Positions 44,691 through 55,966 of a DNA stretch of 64,000 nt are shown piece after piece. The notes under the pieces were generated by a model, which did not search any database, was not told the DNA's origin, and saw only the letters and a list, made by a program, of their open reading frames with translations. The stretch is from Meloidogyne chitwoodi (taxonomy: Eukaryota > Nematoda > Chromadorea > Rhabditida > Meloidogynidae): NCBI GenBank assembly GCA_015183035.1, contig JACZZP010000005.1, forward strand, positions 434,001 to 498,000, in the 5' to 3' direction. Numbering within the stretch: the first letter of the stretch is position 1; each line of letters starts with the position of its first letter. A program made the position numbers and the translations under genes.

Positions 44691-44947
44691 AAATTTTTCT
44701 TTTTTTATTTCTTTTAAAAAAATTCTTAAGTCCTAAGAAAATGTTATTTGTTTAGTATTAGGGGTGTTTTTACAAAATACTATTTGTTTCTCTATTTAAT
44801 TGAATTATAAGTCTCTCAACTAATTTAAAGAAAGGTCATATATTAAGTAGAACCCTCTGATTATTATAAACTTTAATATTACCCAAAAATTTTAATTACC
44901 TATTTTATAGATATATTCTGAATTTGTTTGATAAAATTCAAATAAAA

Positions 44948-46542
44948 ATGAAAATATTAAATTTATTTTTAATTTTTATTCAATTTACATTGTGCTTTGG
45001 AATGAAACCTTTAGTATGTTTTCTTTTATTTTTTTAATAAAATTTTAAATAAATTAAACGGATAAAGTTAAAACATTTACTGAAGTTTTTCAACCTTTTT
45101 AAACATTAATTAATAAACGTAAAATGTTTTAAGTATATTGGAATATAAAAAATTTAAAAATTGGATTCTTCAAGATATATTTAACTATAGGAATGATCGC
45201 ATAAATTACTAACCAACCTTAATTTATAATATTTTTATAATCTCATATTAATAAGAAAAAGTTGACAACAAAAAATAAAAATTTAGTTGCCAACTCCAGA
45301 TCCTCTACCTGATAACGAAATCACCAAGCATATTATTGCTGATTATAGTTTGAATAAAGAAATGATTGATCAAATAAATAAACTTGAGAAAGTTAAAGAC
45401 TTTTATGATGAAGATGAAAATATTAAATCTAATAAACGTATATATTTTATTTTTAAATTACCTAATTTTGTAGTTTAAAAAAATTTAACTTTTTTAAAAA
45501 TTGGTTTAAAAAATAATAAAAAAATCTTTTAATGGGCTTACCCCCAAAATATTTAAAGTATTGGATTATATTATTATTATTTGTTTAGATATTTTAAAAG
45601 AGATAAACAAACGTACCAAAGAATACAATAATATTAATTATCAATATAACAAGTTGCATGAAGGATTTATTCTTTTTAAAAACAAATTAAAATGGATCAA
45701 TAATAAAACTAAAATTTATGAAACACTTGAATCAGCTTGTCAACTTTTAGTAAAAACTTTAATATACAAACATTTATTATCATTTTTTCTCTCTTAAAAA
45801 ATAAAAAATCCAGCTAACTCTCCCAACACAATATTTTAAATTTGGAGTGAAAAATCCTTGAAATTATATATATAAATTATTTTATTTATAGAAAAGAATA
45901 GAAATACAACATAATGAAACTGAAGAAGACTTTAAGTTGTGGAATAAAATTGAAGAAGACCTTGAGAAGCTGAACAAAATTGAAGAGCTTGATCATTTGA
46001 AGAAAGTTAAAGAAGAGCTTGATGAGCTGAATAAAACTAAAGAAGAGCTTGAGATATTGAAGCAAAACGATAACTTTAAATATTTTAAACAAATTGGAAA
46101 GATCAGAAAGAATGAAATGCCTGCAATAAATGAAGAGATTGGGATGCTGATAAAAGCTAAAAAAGACTTTGATAATTTAGAAAATAAAAATAGAAAAATT
46201 CAAAAAATACTTATAAAAGCTATGAAAATAATTGAAAATAAGTTCGATGCAATAAATCAAATTCTTAATTTTGGAGGTCATTCTGTAATAAGTCTAACTA
46301 GCAAACAAGGAAGTTATAAAAAGTTAATGCGAGATCTAGAACGTAAAGGAATTAAAATAAATCAACATGAACAGCGAAAAGACTTGTTTTATTTAAATCC
46401 AAACATAGCGTTACCACAACCAGGAATTAATGTAATTAAAAATCTAGAAGAAAAAGGTCAGTTTTTTATAATGCTAGTTAAAAAAGAAGATGTTACTTAT
46501 ATTAAAATTGAATATTATAACGAAGATCAAATACAAAATTGA
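44948..46542 (+). CDS. Family gene H: inverted copy with charged coiled-coil domain
   Basis: Exons: 44948-45013, 45287-45437, 45589-45749, 45892-46542; 342 residues, the only plus-strand member. Leader MKILNLFLIFIQFTLCFG followed by MKPL. Exon 2 starts LPTPDPLPDN, exon 3 starts HILKEINKRTKEYNN. Exon 4 opens with an acidic/basic heptad-like repeat (KIEEDLEKLNKIEELDHLKK, VKEELDELNKTKEELEILKQ), then the core-like NRKIQKILIKAM, and ends YIKIEYYNEDQIQN, the VESRY-derived tail. Here the repeat lies before the core and is a predicted coiled coil, unlike the Gly- or Gln-rich domains of its relatives. No Gly/Arg run is present. Confidence 0.7.
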
Positions 46543-46690
46543 GGACCAGGTAAGGAAATAAAAAGTAAAGGTTGAATATTTTTATAAAAACAAAATGATA
46601 GAGAAAATAAAAGATTTAAATCTTAAAAAGGTATAATAATGTGTATAAAGTTTTGTTTAATAATAATTATAAGAATATTCAACTATATTT
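46507..46690. mobile_element. VESRY element of copy H
   Basis: Ends 'ttgaatattataacga' (46508) and 'attataagaatattcaacta' (46666-46685). The left end codes the last residues of gene H (IEYYNEDQ). Orientation is inverted together with the gene. Confidence 0.58.
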
Positions 46691-47632
46691 TTTAAATAAA
46701 AAGTTATAAAATAATTGTTTTTAACAAAAAATTTTTTATAAAGGAGGTGGTTTTGGAAGAAAATTCAAGAAAAAAGTATTTTAATGCAAGGAGATCGAAA
46801 AAAGAAATTTTTCAAATTTCTGTCACTTTTTATTTTTCTACTATTTTTTAGAAATCTTTTTTGAGTAGAACAAACACTAAATTTTACAAGGAAATAGTTT
46901 AATTTAATAAGAAATTAGATTTTATGTTTATTTTTTAAATTTTCTTTTTATATGCTCCCGTAACAATTTTTAAATAATTTTACCTAAAATATTTTAATTT
47001 AAGTTTTGTTCTATTTAAATGTTTAGTCCAATCTTTTTAAAAATCTTTTATTTTAAACAACTTTTTCTTCAAACATATATACAACCAATAGCATAGAATA
47101 CACACATTATGTACCAGAGATGGGCAAAATTGGAAAATAAAATCAGAAACAAAATTAAAAAAAAATAAAAACCGAAATACAAATAAAAATGACCTAAAAA
47201 CACGGAAAAGCTGAAAGTCAGAAATACGAAAATTTGCCCATCCCTGATATTTACCTCTAAATGTTGTCACTTTTATGATCTAAAAATTCTCAACTTTTAT
47301 TTTACAATTCAAAATTTAATAAAAAAAACTTTTTTTTGGTGGAAGAAAATAAAAGCTTCTAGGAGAAAATGATTAACAGCTCTATACTAAATAAATTCTG
47401 GTGAAGCTAAGAAGGAAAGATAATAATCAGTTATATAACGATTAAAGTGTTGCAGAATTTTAGATCATAAATGAAAAAATACCCGAAAAATTTATTTTAA
47501 ATTATTTACTCTATTAGCTGATAAAAAGAAATTCTTTTATTTTATTTTAATTAAATTAGTAATATTCATATTTCTAAATTTTTTATATAATTTTAAAAAT
47601 AGAATTCTAGCAATTAAAAGATATGTATATAT
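46691..47632. other. 3' flank of copy H
   Basis: No gene. The conserved post-element block 'aaaggaggtggttttggaag' lies at 46740. 'ttttatgatctaaaaattctcaac' (47271) and 'gttgcagaattttagatcat' (47450) are the recurring inverted pair in opposite orientation, as expected after inversion. Confidence 0.4.
47115..47246. mobile_element. hAT-type MITE (CAGGGATGGGCAAAATTGG family)
   Basis: Ends 'cagagatgggcaaaattgg' and 'tttgcccatccctg'. Flanks 'tatgtacc' and 'atatttac' are too diverged to call a duplication safely. Interior 'gaaatacaaataaaaatgac' units are as in its relatives. Confidence 0.65.
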
Positions 47633-47781
47633 CAGGGATGCATATCGTTCGGTAAAATACGATACAATATAATTTCTTTAAAAATACGATACGATATACT
47701 ATACGATATAAATTCATAAAAAATCCGATACGATACAAAATCACCTCAAAAATACGATAAACGATACGATATGCATCCCTG
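47633..47781. mobile_element. hAT-type MITE (CAGGGATGCATATCG family)
   Basis: Ends CAGGGATGCATATCG and CGATATGCATCCCTG are inverse, the interior is 'aaaatacgatacgatat' units. Flanking octamers gtatatat and ttatatat agree at 7 of 8. Same family as 58629-58759. Confidence 0.75.
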
Positions 47782-47789
47782 TTATATAT

Positions 47790-48031
47790 CAGGGATGGGC
47801 AAAATCGGAAAATAAAATACGAAATAAAAATGGCTCAAAAACACGAAATAATACGAAATTACGAAAGTGCCGAAATTACGAAATACGAAACTACCCCAAA
47901 AAATTTTTTTATTTCAAAATTTTAAAAATTTCATAATTTCAAAAATTTCGTATTTCGTCCAAAAATACGAAAGACGAAATACGAAATAAAATTGGTCTAA
48001 AAATACCAAATACGAAAGCTGCCCATCCCTG
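47790..48031. mobile_element. hAT-type MITE next to the previous one
   Basis: Ends CAGGGATGGGCAAAATCGG and GCTGCCCATCCCTG. Flanks ttatatat and gtatatat. Only eight bases separate it from the element at 47633-47781, so the two share a duplicated target octamer. Confidence 0.75.
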
Positions 48032-48199
48032 GTATATATATTTAAAAAATATATTTATGCTGTTATCTTTTATAGGAATGTTTAAATAGATTTAAATATA
48101 TTTTTTAAAAGAATTACAGTTAAAAGCTATCAAAGCCTTCAATCATAATTCAATTTCCTAATCAAAAGTTCCATTTCTTCATCATTCTTCTCACATCTC

Positions 48200-48325
48200 T
48201 TCATATAAAAAACATTAGAGACGAGCATTGTTTTACTTTTGTTTATCTATTTTATTGTCTGATTTTATTATTTAATTTTTAAATTAAATCATTATGAAAG
48301 GGGTCATATTGGCGCAGATAATATA
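48200..48325 (-). promoter_or_regulatory. Orphan half upstream module
   Basis: Only the distal half ('aaaacattagagacgagcat', 'ggggtcatattggcgcagat'). No family gene lies to its left in the right orientation; copy H is inverted. Trace of a lost copy. Confidence 0.4.
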
Positions 48326-49485
48326 GAAAAATATAAAACTATTAACTAAAATTATTATAAAATCACTAGGACTCCAATTTTAGAGAAATCAATGCAACGT
48401 AATAGAAGCGGGTCTGATGGGTCAGAATAATCGTATGAAGTGGGACGGAGATTAACAATGGTACAAATTCGGCGTGAAAATATGGTCGATAGAAAATATC
48501 TTTTGAATGGTTCCATGGGATAGGGACTGGCGGAGGTGATGTTTTAGGAGAATTACAAGCTCTTCTCCAGACCAACTAGTTCCAGAAATTTGGTAGTTCC
48601 ATGGTTCCAATTCCAAAATTTGATGTTTTATGTTTCCAGCTTCGTAACTGCATAGTTCAGGAATTGGAACTTTTCGATCACTGGCCCAACAAGGAAGAAT
48701 AAAACACACCCAATCAAGTTTTACGTGTTTCTAGCAAACTTCTATCCTTCATAACCTTGTTCAAAATTGTCAACTTTTGATAATTTTGGTCTCATTCGAC
48801 TCCAATCAATGTTTTATTTTTAAATATATATAAACTAATTTAATTAAAAAATAAAGAAAAAGAATTTCTTTTTATCAGCTAATAGAGTAAATAAAATAAT
48901 CTTTGAATATAATTATTTAAGGTGTTTTTTTAGGCATTTTTCTTTTACGATCCAAAATTCTACCATTCTTATTATCCTCAAGTCATACATATCTGATTAT
49001 TTCCTTCAGCGTATAGCTAAAAGTTCTCTCAATTCTGACATTTAAAATAAAAGTTGAGAATTTTTGGATCATAAAGAAAAGTATAAAATGTTGGATTTTA
49101 TGCTGCTTGTTGGTAATAAATGTTGGGGAAAAGTTTGTTTAAAATAATAAAGGTTTTTTAAAAAGATTGGACTAAAAATATGAATAGAACAACTTAAATT
49201 AACTTAAAAAAATTTTTGGTTAGGTAAAATTTGTTACGGGAATATATAAAACCGAAAATTTAAATAAATTCCTATTCCCTTAATTTAATTAACTATTCTC
49301 CCTTTAATGTTTGTTCTATTCAAAAAAGATTTCTAAAAATAGTAGAAAAAGAAAAAGGGTCAGAAATTTGAAAACCTTTCTTTTTTGATCTCTTTCCGTT
49401 CAACATTTGTCTTGCAGTTTCTTCAATGACCACCTTAATACAAAATTTAAGTTAAAAGCGATTATTTTATAAAAATTTTAAAATA
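48326..49485. other. Intergenic region before copy I
   Basis: 48575-48685 holds 'agttccagaaatttgg...' and the right end 'ggaacttttcgatcactg' of the MITE family seen in gene B. 48948-49080 is the recurring inverted pair ('gatccaaaattctacc', 'gagaatttttggatc'). 48780-48830 is a dispersed-repeat fragment. No gene. Confidence 0.4.
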
Positions 49486-49592
49486 TAGAGTGAATCTCGT
49501 TATAATGACAATAAAAGTGTTCCTATACAAAAACATCTGTGAGGGAATTCAGCGGAAAGTGTCTCCTCATCAATGTCTTTATAACGAGATTC
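49486..49592. mobile_element. VESRY element of copy I (fully translated)
   Basis: Ends 'agtgaatctcgttataatga' and 'ctttataacgagattcaaa'. Gene I reads through the entire element, entering as VFESRYKDID and stopping on the TAA formed inside the far terminus. Confidence 0.68.
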
Positions 49593-50903
49593 AAACACTT
49601 TCTTGTCTGCTCTTTGTCTATATCCACTACCTCCATGTCCATGACCTCCATGTCCATGATCATGTCCTCCTTGTTCCTGATTTTGATCTGCAATAAATGG
49701 TAGAATTTGTTGTATAATAAGTTGGTGATTTTGATCTGCATTATTTTGTAGAATATGATTTAAAATCTGTTGTTGATTTAGATTTGTAATTCTTCCATAA
49801 TTAAATGCTCTACAAATGTTGATAATATTTTTAATTAAATTCATAGCTTTTATAATTATATTCTGCATTTCTATATTTTTATCTCTTAAATCTGCATAAT
49901 CATTTTCATCACTGCCTAATCGTAATTTCTGTAATAAATAAATAAAAGATAAACCTATCAGACTAAAATATTTATGTAAAAAATACACCAAAAATTAAAT
50001 AATGGTATTCACCCCTATACGTCAACTTAGCCAATTGGTCAAAATGCCAATTCGGTCGTCTCTTACAATTAGTTGGTTCCGCACAAACATGAATCTATTG
50101 GGGGTTGTCATTTCTTTGACTGAATTGGCAATTGACTAAGTTGATATATAGAGAGTTGACGTAAAGGGTTGACTAGGTATATCCAGCTAAAAGTTTTTTG
50201 GTATAACTCTTTCTGACTAAAATGGGAATAAAATTGTTACCGTATGCTCTCTTTCGATTGCTCTTAATTTTCCATCTAATTGTTGAAGTGAAATAGAAAA
50301 ATAAAAATATTGTTGATAAATAGTGGTTGGATGACGCGAATTTATGCCTTCTATTATTTCTAAAATTAAAATATATAATAATCGATCAGTTTAAATGTAT
50401 TTAGATTTTTAAATTTTTAAAATTTTTTTTTAATCTTCTATTTCCAAAAAAGTTAAAAATTTTTTATAAATTTAAAATTATACGCGTATCTGTCTGACAC
50501 GGAATATTATCATCGCCCAAAAGATTATTCAGTTGAGTTGTCGAAAATTCAAGCATTTGCTGGTGCACTGAATGATTCAATCCTATTATTGAAGTGGATT
50601 CCATAACCAATCTGTCACGAGGAATTAGTTGATCAGGATTTGGTAACTAAATTAATTAAACATTTTTGATATATTAAATTTTGGATAATTAGTGTATTTC
50701 GAGGTTTATTTAACTTTAATATAATTTTAAAAATTTGGTAATAAATTTAGTCAAATTATTTAGAAAATTAATTATTTAGGTAATATTCAATCAAATATTT
50801 AATTTTTTAAATTATATAAAAAAATAATAAAGCATACTAAAGGTACTACTCCAAAGCACAATGCAAAATTAATAAAAATTAAAAATAAATTTAATATTTT
50901 CAT
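49500..50903 (-). CDS. Family gene I: secreted, Gln-rich then His/Gly repeats, MITE-coded tail
   Basis: Exons: 50838-50903, 50484-50646, 50241-50359, 49500-49928; 258 residues. Leader ends ALCFGVVPL. Exon 2 starts LPNPDQLIPRD, exon 3 has QIIEGINSRH and QQYFYFSISL. Exon 4 starts KLRLGSDEND and has the core KNIEMQNIIIKAM, Gln/Asn repeats (LNQQQILNHILQNNADQNHQ), a short His/Gly tandem (GGHDHGHGGHGHGG) and about 31 residues coded by the VESRY element, including HRCFC. The His/Gly stretch could bind metal (speculation). Confidence 0.7.
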
Positions 50904-51010
50904 TTTTCTTTGAGTTTTTAGTCTGTTTTTAGTTAATTAAAACAAATTCAGAATATATGTATCTTAAACTTGTTATATTTAAATTGAAGGGTATTTTTAA
51001 GGTTTGGTAC
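50904..51010. other. 5' flank of copy I
   Basis: Proximal promoter by position; interrupted at 51011 by a repeated element. Confidence 0.3.
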
Positions 51011-51661
51011 ATTTCTCGTTTGGGGGGCTCATCCTGCGGAATTTTTTGAAATCAAGACGTATATGGTGTCATTCGAAAGGCTCAGAAAGCTGAGTTGAAC
51101 TAGGGGTGGGTGAAGTCGGTTCCATAATTAGGGACAGTGATACAGGACCTTAAAAATTGATACCATAGGGAGGTAAGCTCATTTTTTGGTGTGAAAATTC
51201 AAATATGAGCATGATAGTTCCTTCGATACGTCTCTTCGAGACGTATCGAATGAAACCAAAATTGTCTTGATTGAACTATTTTGAACAAAGTTACGAAAGA
51301 TCGAAGTTTTCTGGAAACACGCCAAACTTGGACCTATTGGGAGTGTTTTATCACTTCTTCATTTTAGCGACCATAGCTGGTTGGCTTTTGGTACATGCGT
51401 TATTCTACGACGCAAATTACAACAAAATAATTAATTCAGTGAAAATAATTTAAGAGCAGCCGCGGTAATCACTTTGTAGAGCTTACTCCCCCCCTATGGT
51501 TTTTCGGTATTCGGGGATCTGTAACTCGGCTATTATTCGTTGGTTTGATTTCATTCAGGGCTAGTTCGACTCAGCTTGACGAGCTCTTTCGCATGACACC
51601 ATATATGTCTTGATATTTTCATTCAAAAAATTCCGCACGAGGAGCCCCCAAAACGAGAAAA
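51011..51661. mobile_element. Non-autonomous element with 95-bp inverted ends
   Basis: Starts 'tctcgtttggggggctcatc' and ends with the inverse of 'tctcgttttgggggctcctc'. The arms continue inverse through 'ggtgtcattcgaaaggctc' to 'gagttgaactagggg'. The middle ('gaccgaagttttctgg' type, 'agagcagccgcggtaatcac', 'ccccctatggtttttcgg') is shared with 10341-10735. Fragments occur at 11440, 22080, 26130 and 41865. It separates copy I from its upstream module. Confidence 0.68.
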
Positions 51662-51859
51662 GGGCCTAAGGTTTTTACCAAATAATGGTCTACCTACAAT
51701 TTACTTTATGACTTTTTTATATGTTCGAGGAGACACAAAATAATTAAATTAATAGAGAGAAAAATCTCTAAGCAAAAGCCTATATGCGAGTGATTTTTTC
51801 TTAGGATATATGAAATTTAAAGAAATAAAAAAAGAAAAATTTAAATTAATAATTCTGCT

Positions 51860-52150
51860 AATTACTAAACCTTTTTAAAGGCTTTAGATACGCACGCTTC
51901 TGAGAGCTCGAAGTTAAATTTTCTTCCATTTTAATTTTTTTTAATTTTAGTTTTCTCTATTTTACATTTAAAATTTTCTTAAATAACTCTATGTATATTT
52001 CCGTTCGAAATTTTGAACTCATAAGAAATTAAAAATTAGTGGCGTGCATTGGCTTTCCTACGTTAATTGATTTTATTTGCTGATTTTATTTATTTAATTT
52101 TTAAATTAAATAATTAAGATAGGGGTCATCTTGGCGCAGATAATATAGGA
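51860..52150 (-). promoter_or_regulatory. Upstream module of copy I
   Basis: Landmarks: 'gatacgcacgcttctgagag' (51888), 'tttccgttcgaaat', 'gcgtgcattggctttcctac' and 'aaataattaagataggggtc' followed by 'atcttggcgcag' (52128). About 950 bp from the start codon because of the 651-bp insertion between them. Confidence 0.43.
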
Positions 52151-53178
52151 AAAATATAAAATTTTGAAATAAGATTATAATAACATCAATGGGAGTGGTC
52201 AATGTCTGTAGCATAAATTTTGATAGGGAAAAATATTTAGTAAATAATTTTATAAAATTTAGTAATTAAATTTTTAGGTCATTTAGAAAATTTTTTGATG
52301 GTCTGTAACCATTTCAAGATAATAACCACCTTCCAATCTCTTTTATGTATTTAATTAATTTTTCAGTTTTCATTTTTTGGAATAAATTTCAATATATTTA
52401 AATATTATTTTATATATTTTTTTAAATTTAATTAATAAAAAGACTGCGCCGAACGAGCAATATGGATTTATTCATGGCATATTTACATCCTCTCAATATT
52501 CGCGTGAGACCTAAGCTGGCAAATTTACTTGGCCTCTATTCCACTCGTTCGATCTAAATTAGAGAAAGAAATATTTGCAAAAATTAAAAATCGATGGAGC
52601 GATCGAACGCCCACAAAGTTTAAACAAAAATTAGTTTATCTGCCTGTTCAAAGGGCCAACGAGTAATACAATAATTAATTTTACAATTTTGTATCATGGT
52701 ATTAATTCTACATTCAATTTTCGGTCCTGAACTTTGGGTCCAAAAGCTCTGGGAAGTGAACTTCTCACAGGCGCTCTGAAGAACTGTTCGACCCGAAAAA
52801 CAGAAAAGCTGACAACCCTAATTATAATGAATATTCTTTAGATTTCACTAATAATTGTTTTGACCTTTTTATAAAATAAATTTATATAAATAAAGTATTT
52901 CCTCTAAATATTAAATAAATAATATATTATAGAATTATTGTTTAAAAAAAAACTTTTTTTATAATAAAATGGAAAATAAAAGAAACATTTTTAAATAAAT
53001 GACTAGAAGGTTACTATAATTAAATTTTTTTATTGTGGAAAAATAAAAATTGTCATAAAGTTTAAATTTTTTTTATATCTTTTTACATTTTTCTTCCATT
53101 TTCTTCAATGATGAACTCCTTTATATAAACATTTAAATTTAAAAATTATTATTTATAAAAGCAATTATTTAAAAATAT
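52151..53178. other. Intergenic, distal block
   Basis: Distal block 'gactgcgccgaacgagcaat' at 52441. Around 52720-52830 a GC-richer patch ('ttttcggtcctgaactttgg', 'cgacccgaaaaacagaaaag') may be a small element remnant. No gene. Confidence 0.35.
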
Positions 53179-53477
53179 TAGTTTAATTTCATTATAATAA
53201 TTAGAGCCTCCAAAAATTTAAAATCAAAATTTTTTTTGCAAACTAAGGGAAGCATGAAATGCATGAAAAACACATTTCTAGCATAGTTTTGAGCTTATAG
53301 AATGGTTTTTGATTTCAATATTTTTAAATATTTTGGATTTTTGTCAATATTATTTACTTAAATTTATTCAATATTTTGCACTTTCGTCAATATTTTTAAA
53401 ATTTTATTTTTCCAATTATTTAAGAGAGAAAAATCTTTTATTATTTTCTTTCTTTCATTATCTCCTTTTAAAGAGAT
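53179..53477. mobile_element. VESRY element of copy J, expanded to about 300 bp
   Basis: Ends 'agtttaatttcattataata' and 'aaagagattcaacttta' match the family, but the interior is about 200 bp longer than in other copies ('gcctccaaaaatttaaaa' to 'tatttaagagag'), so another sequence was inserted. It lies outside the coding frame of gene J. Confidence 0.5.
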
Positions 53478-53488
53478 TCAACTTTACT

Positions 53489-54636
53489 TTAAGTTTGCTT
53501 ACCTTGTCCTCCCCTGTGTTGTCCACCTCTTCCTTGACCTTGTACTTGATTTAACAAATCATTTACAAGATTTTTAATTTCATTCATAGCTGTTATAATT
53601 ATATTTTGCATTTGTATATTTCTATCTTTTAGATCACCAAAATTCATTTGATTTTGCCGATTACTGCCTAATCGTAATTCCTTTAACATAAAAATTTTAA
53701 AAATTATTATGGTTAGAGGAATATCAAGCATTTTAATATTTATTATTATTATCAAAGTTGGGAGAGTTTGGGGATTAACTCAAAATTATAAATACCTATA
53801 TTTATTGTTAAATAATATAACTCTGGTATCAATCTAGGTATCGTTTTTTTTCTTTCGGTCTATCTCTGTTTGACTAATACTGTAAAAAATTATTACCGTA
53901 TAATATTCTTCAGATAATTTGATAAAATTTAATTTATCATTTAATTTTTTCAGTGCTTCAGAAAACTGTTTATATTGTTGACTAATATTACTTCCACGTG
54001 GAAGAGGATTTAGGCTTTCTATTATAACTAAAAAATTAAAAATAAAATCTGTTATAGTATAATCGACTATTTTAAATTTTTTAGAGAAGGATAATCTTGA
54101 AAAAAGATATTTTTGAAAGTTTGAAGGTAAATATAATTTTTCCGATTTTTTTTTTAATTTTCAATATAACAAACAAAAAAATATTTTTTTTTATAAAATT
54201 AAAATTATACCATTATCTCTAATATTATGTGGATTAATTATATTATTCAAAGTATCTGTCGGTAATCCTTCAATATCAGCAAGCACTGCATCATTCAACT
54301 TTTCAGTATGGGGTATACTGTAAATGATTGGGTGATTAGGTAGTTCACCAGGATTTGCTAACTAAATTAATTAAATATATTTTTGAAAAACTTTTTTTTT
54401 TTGTTTTATTAAATTTTGAATATATTAGCTAATTTAGAGAGGAGTTATTTAACTTTTTAATATAATTTTAAAAATTTTGGTAATAAATTTAGTCAATTTA
54501 TAATGGTGATATTCTGGAAAAATTAAAAGATTTTATTTTTTCAATGGTATTAATAAAAAAGAAAACATACTAAAGTTATTTCTCCAAAGCACAATGCAAA
54601 TTGAATAAAAATTAAAAATAAATTTAATATTTTCAT
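53489..54636 (-). CDS. Family gene J: short secreted member with Gly/Gln/Arg end
   Basis: Exons: 54571-54636, 54211-54361, 53897-54027, 53489-53680; 179 residues. Leader ends ALCFGEITL. Exon 2 starts LANPGELPNH. Exon 3 has VIIESLNPLPRGS and QQYKQFSEALKKL. Exon 4 starts ELRLGSNRQN and has the core DRNIQMQNIIITAM, then only a short repeat-like end (GQGRGGQHRGGQGKQT) and stop before the VESRY element. It shows the family core without an expanded repeat, probably near the ancestral form. A GTAAGC donor just before the stop would allow splicing to a further exon, but none is visible. Confidence 0.7.
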
Positions 54637-54894
54637 TTTTCTTTGTGTTGTGTTTTGATTAATTGAAATTCAGAATATATCTATAAAATTAGAGTAAATT
54701 TAAATTGTAAATTTATTTAAAATTGACCCAAACTTTTGCTTAAATACTATTAGGTAAATATATATGAATTTTTTACAATTAAATTAAATTAATAGAATAA
54801 ATTTCTCTTTATTATAATAAACTCTTATTAAAATGAGGACCTTGAATTTTTTAAAGGAATTAAAAATAAAATTTTTAATTAATAATTCATCTCA

Positions 54895-55195
54895 ATTTAC
54901 AAGCCTTTTTAAAGAGTTTAGATACGCACGCTTCTGAAGGCTTTAACTTAGATTTCCTTTCTCTTCCATGCAATTTAATTTTTAAAAATTCGATTAATTA
55001 ATTTTATTTTTCTCTATTTTATATATAAAATATTCTATTATATATAACTTCGAAAGTACACTTACGTTGTTCTTTTAAATTAAAACACATTTATGCAAGC
55101 ATTGGGCTTTCTTGCAATAATGTACTTTATATTGTTAATATTATTTATTTAATTTTTAAATTAATAATTCTGACACGGGTCATATTGGCGCAGTA
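54895..55195 (-). promoter_or_regulatory. Upstream module of copy J
   Basis: Landmarks: 'gatacgcacgcttctgaagg' (54921), 'tcttccatgcaat', 'gcaagcattgggctttc' and 'aataattctgacacgggtca' followed by 'tattggcgcagta' (55178). Confidence 0.45.
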
Positions 55196-55785
55196 TCTAA
55201 AGATAAAATATAAAACTTTAAAAATAATATTATAATAAAATTAAAGTGACTGGTCACTGTGTATAACAGAAATATTGATAGAGGGAAAATATTGAGTAAA
55301 AAATCTTTATTATTGTAAAGCAAAGTTTGATCCACCAGGCCAATACGATGAAATAAGAGAAAAGCAAAGAAAATGGTTAGGTTGTTGGTTCATCGTATCG
55401 ATATTCGTAATTCTCCAATAACCGACAATTTAAGGAAGAGATATTCTGTTGATCATTCTGGAGATAAGGAAATTGCTAAAATCAAAGTCAAATGAAAAAA
55501 TTTGAATTTGAAAATTATTTGAATGCCCAAAAAATAGTTCATATCAAATTCGGTTTCAAATGAAAAAATTTGTAATTTTTTAAAACAGCAAGTTTATTTT
55601 AAAAAAGAAACGAGAAAGAACATAAAAATAGTTGTAAAATAAAAAGTTAAAAATATTTTTGTAAAATTCGTTTTTGATCATCTCATTTTAGTTAACAATC
55701 ATCAAATACATCTTCTTCAATTATGACCTTTATACAAAATAAAATTATTATTTTATAAAGAAAATCTTATTTAAAATTTACTAGT
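55196..55785. other. Intergenic between copies J and K
   Basis: No gene. 55385-55425 ('ggttcatcgtatcgatattc', 'ccaataaccgacaattt') resembles the patch near 7340-7400. Confidence 0.35.
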
Positions 55786-55966
55786 TCAATTTTTCGTTAT
55801 AAGAACAATATAAGTGCCCCTATATGAAATGTTAGCTCCTGGGGTGGAAATCGGCGGATAAAAAGTTTCGGTCCGGAAGTTTCGGCCTGCCGAACTATTA
55901 CATCCTTGAGGAATGACGGCGAATAATTGTCACTCTATCACTATTTCATTATAACGAGATTCAACT
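55786..55966. mobile_element. VESRY element of copy K with internal insertion
   Basis: Ends 'tagttcaatttttcgttata' and 'ttataacgagattcaacta'. The usual 'ggaaatcggcggata' is followed by an extra 70 bp containing 'agtttcggtccgg' and 'aagtttcggcctgccgaac'. The stop of gene K is formed at the element edge. Confidence 0.55.

Noticed and set aside
45886..46092. Minus-strand Phe/Leu-rich frame over gene H
   Set aside because: Antisense shadow of the Lys/Glu coiled-coil coding sequence.
48366..48709. Frames of 69 and 85 codons on the minus strand near 48.4-48.7 kb
   Set aside because: They overlap remains of a MITE with 'agttccag' repeats, have no paralogue and no splice support.
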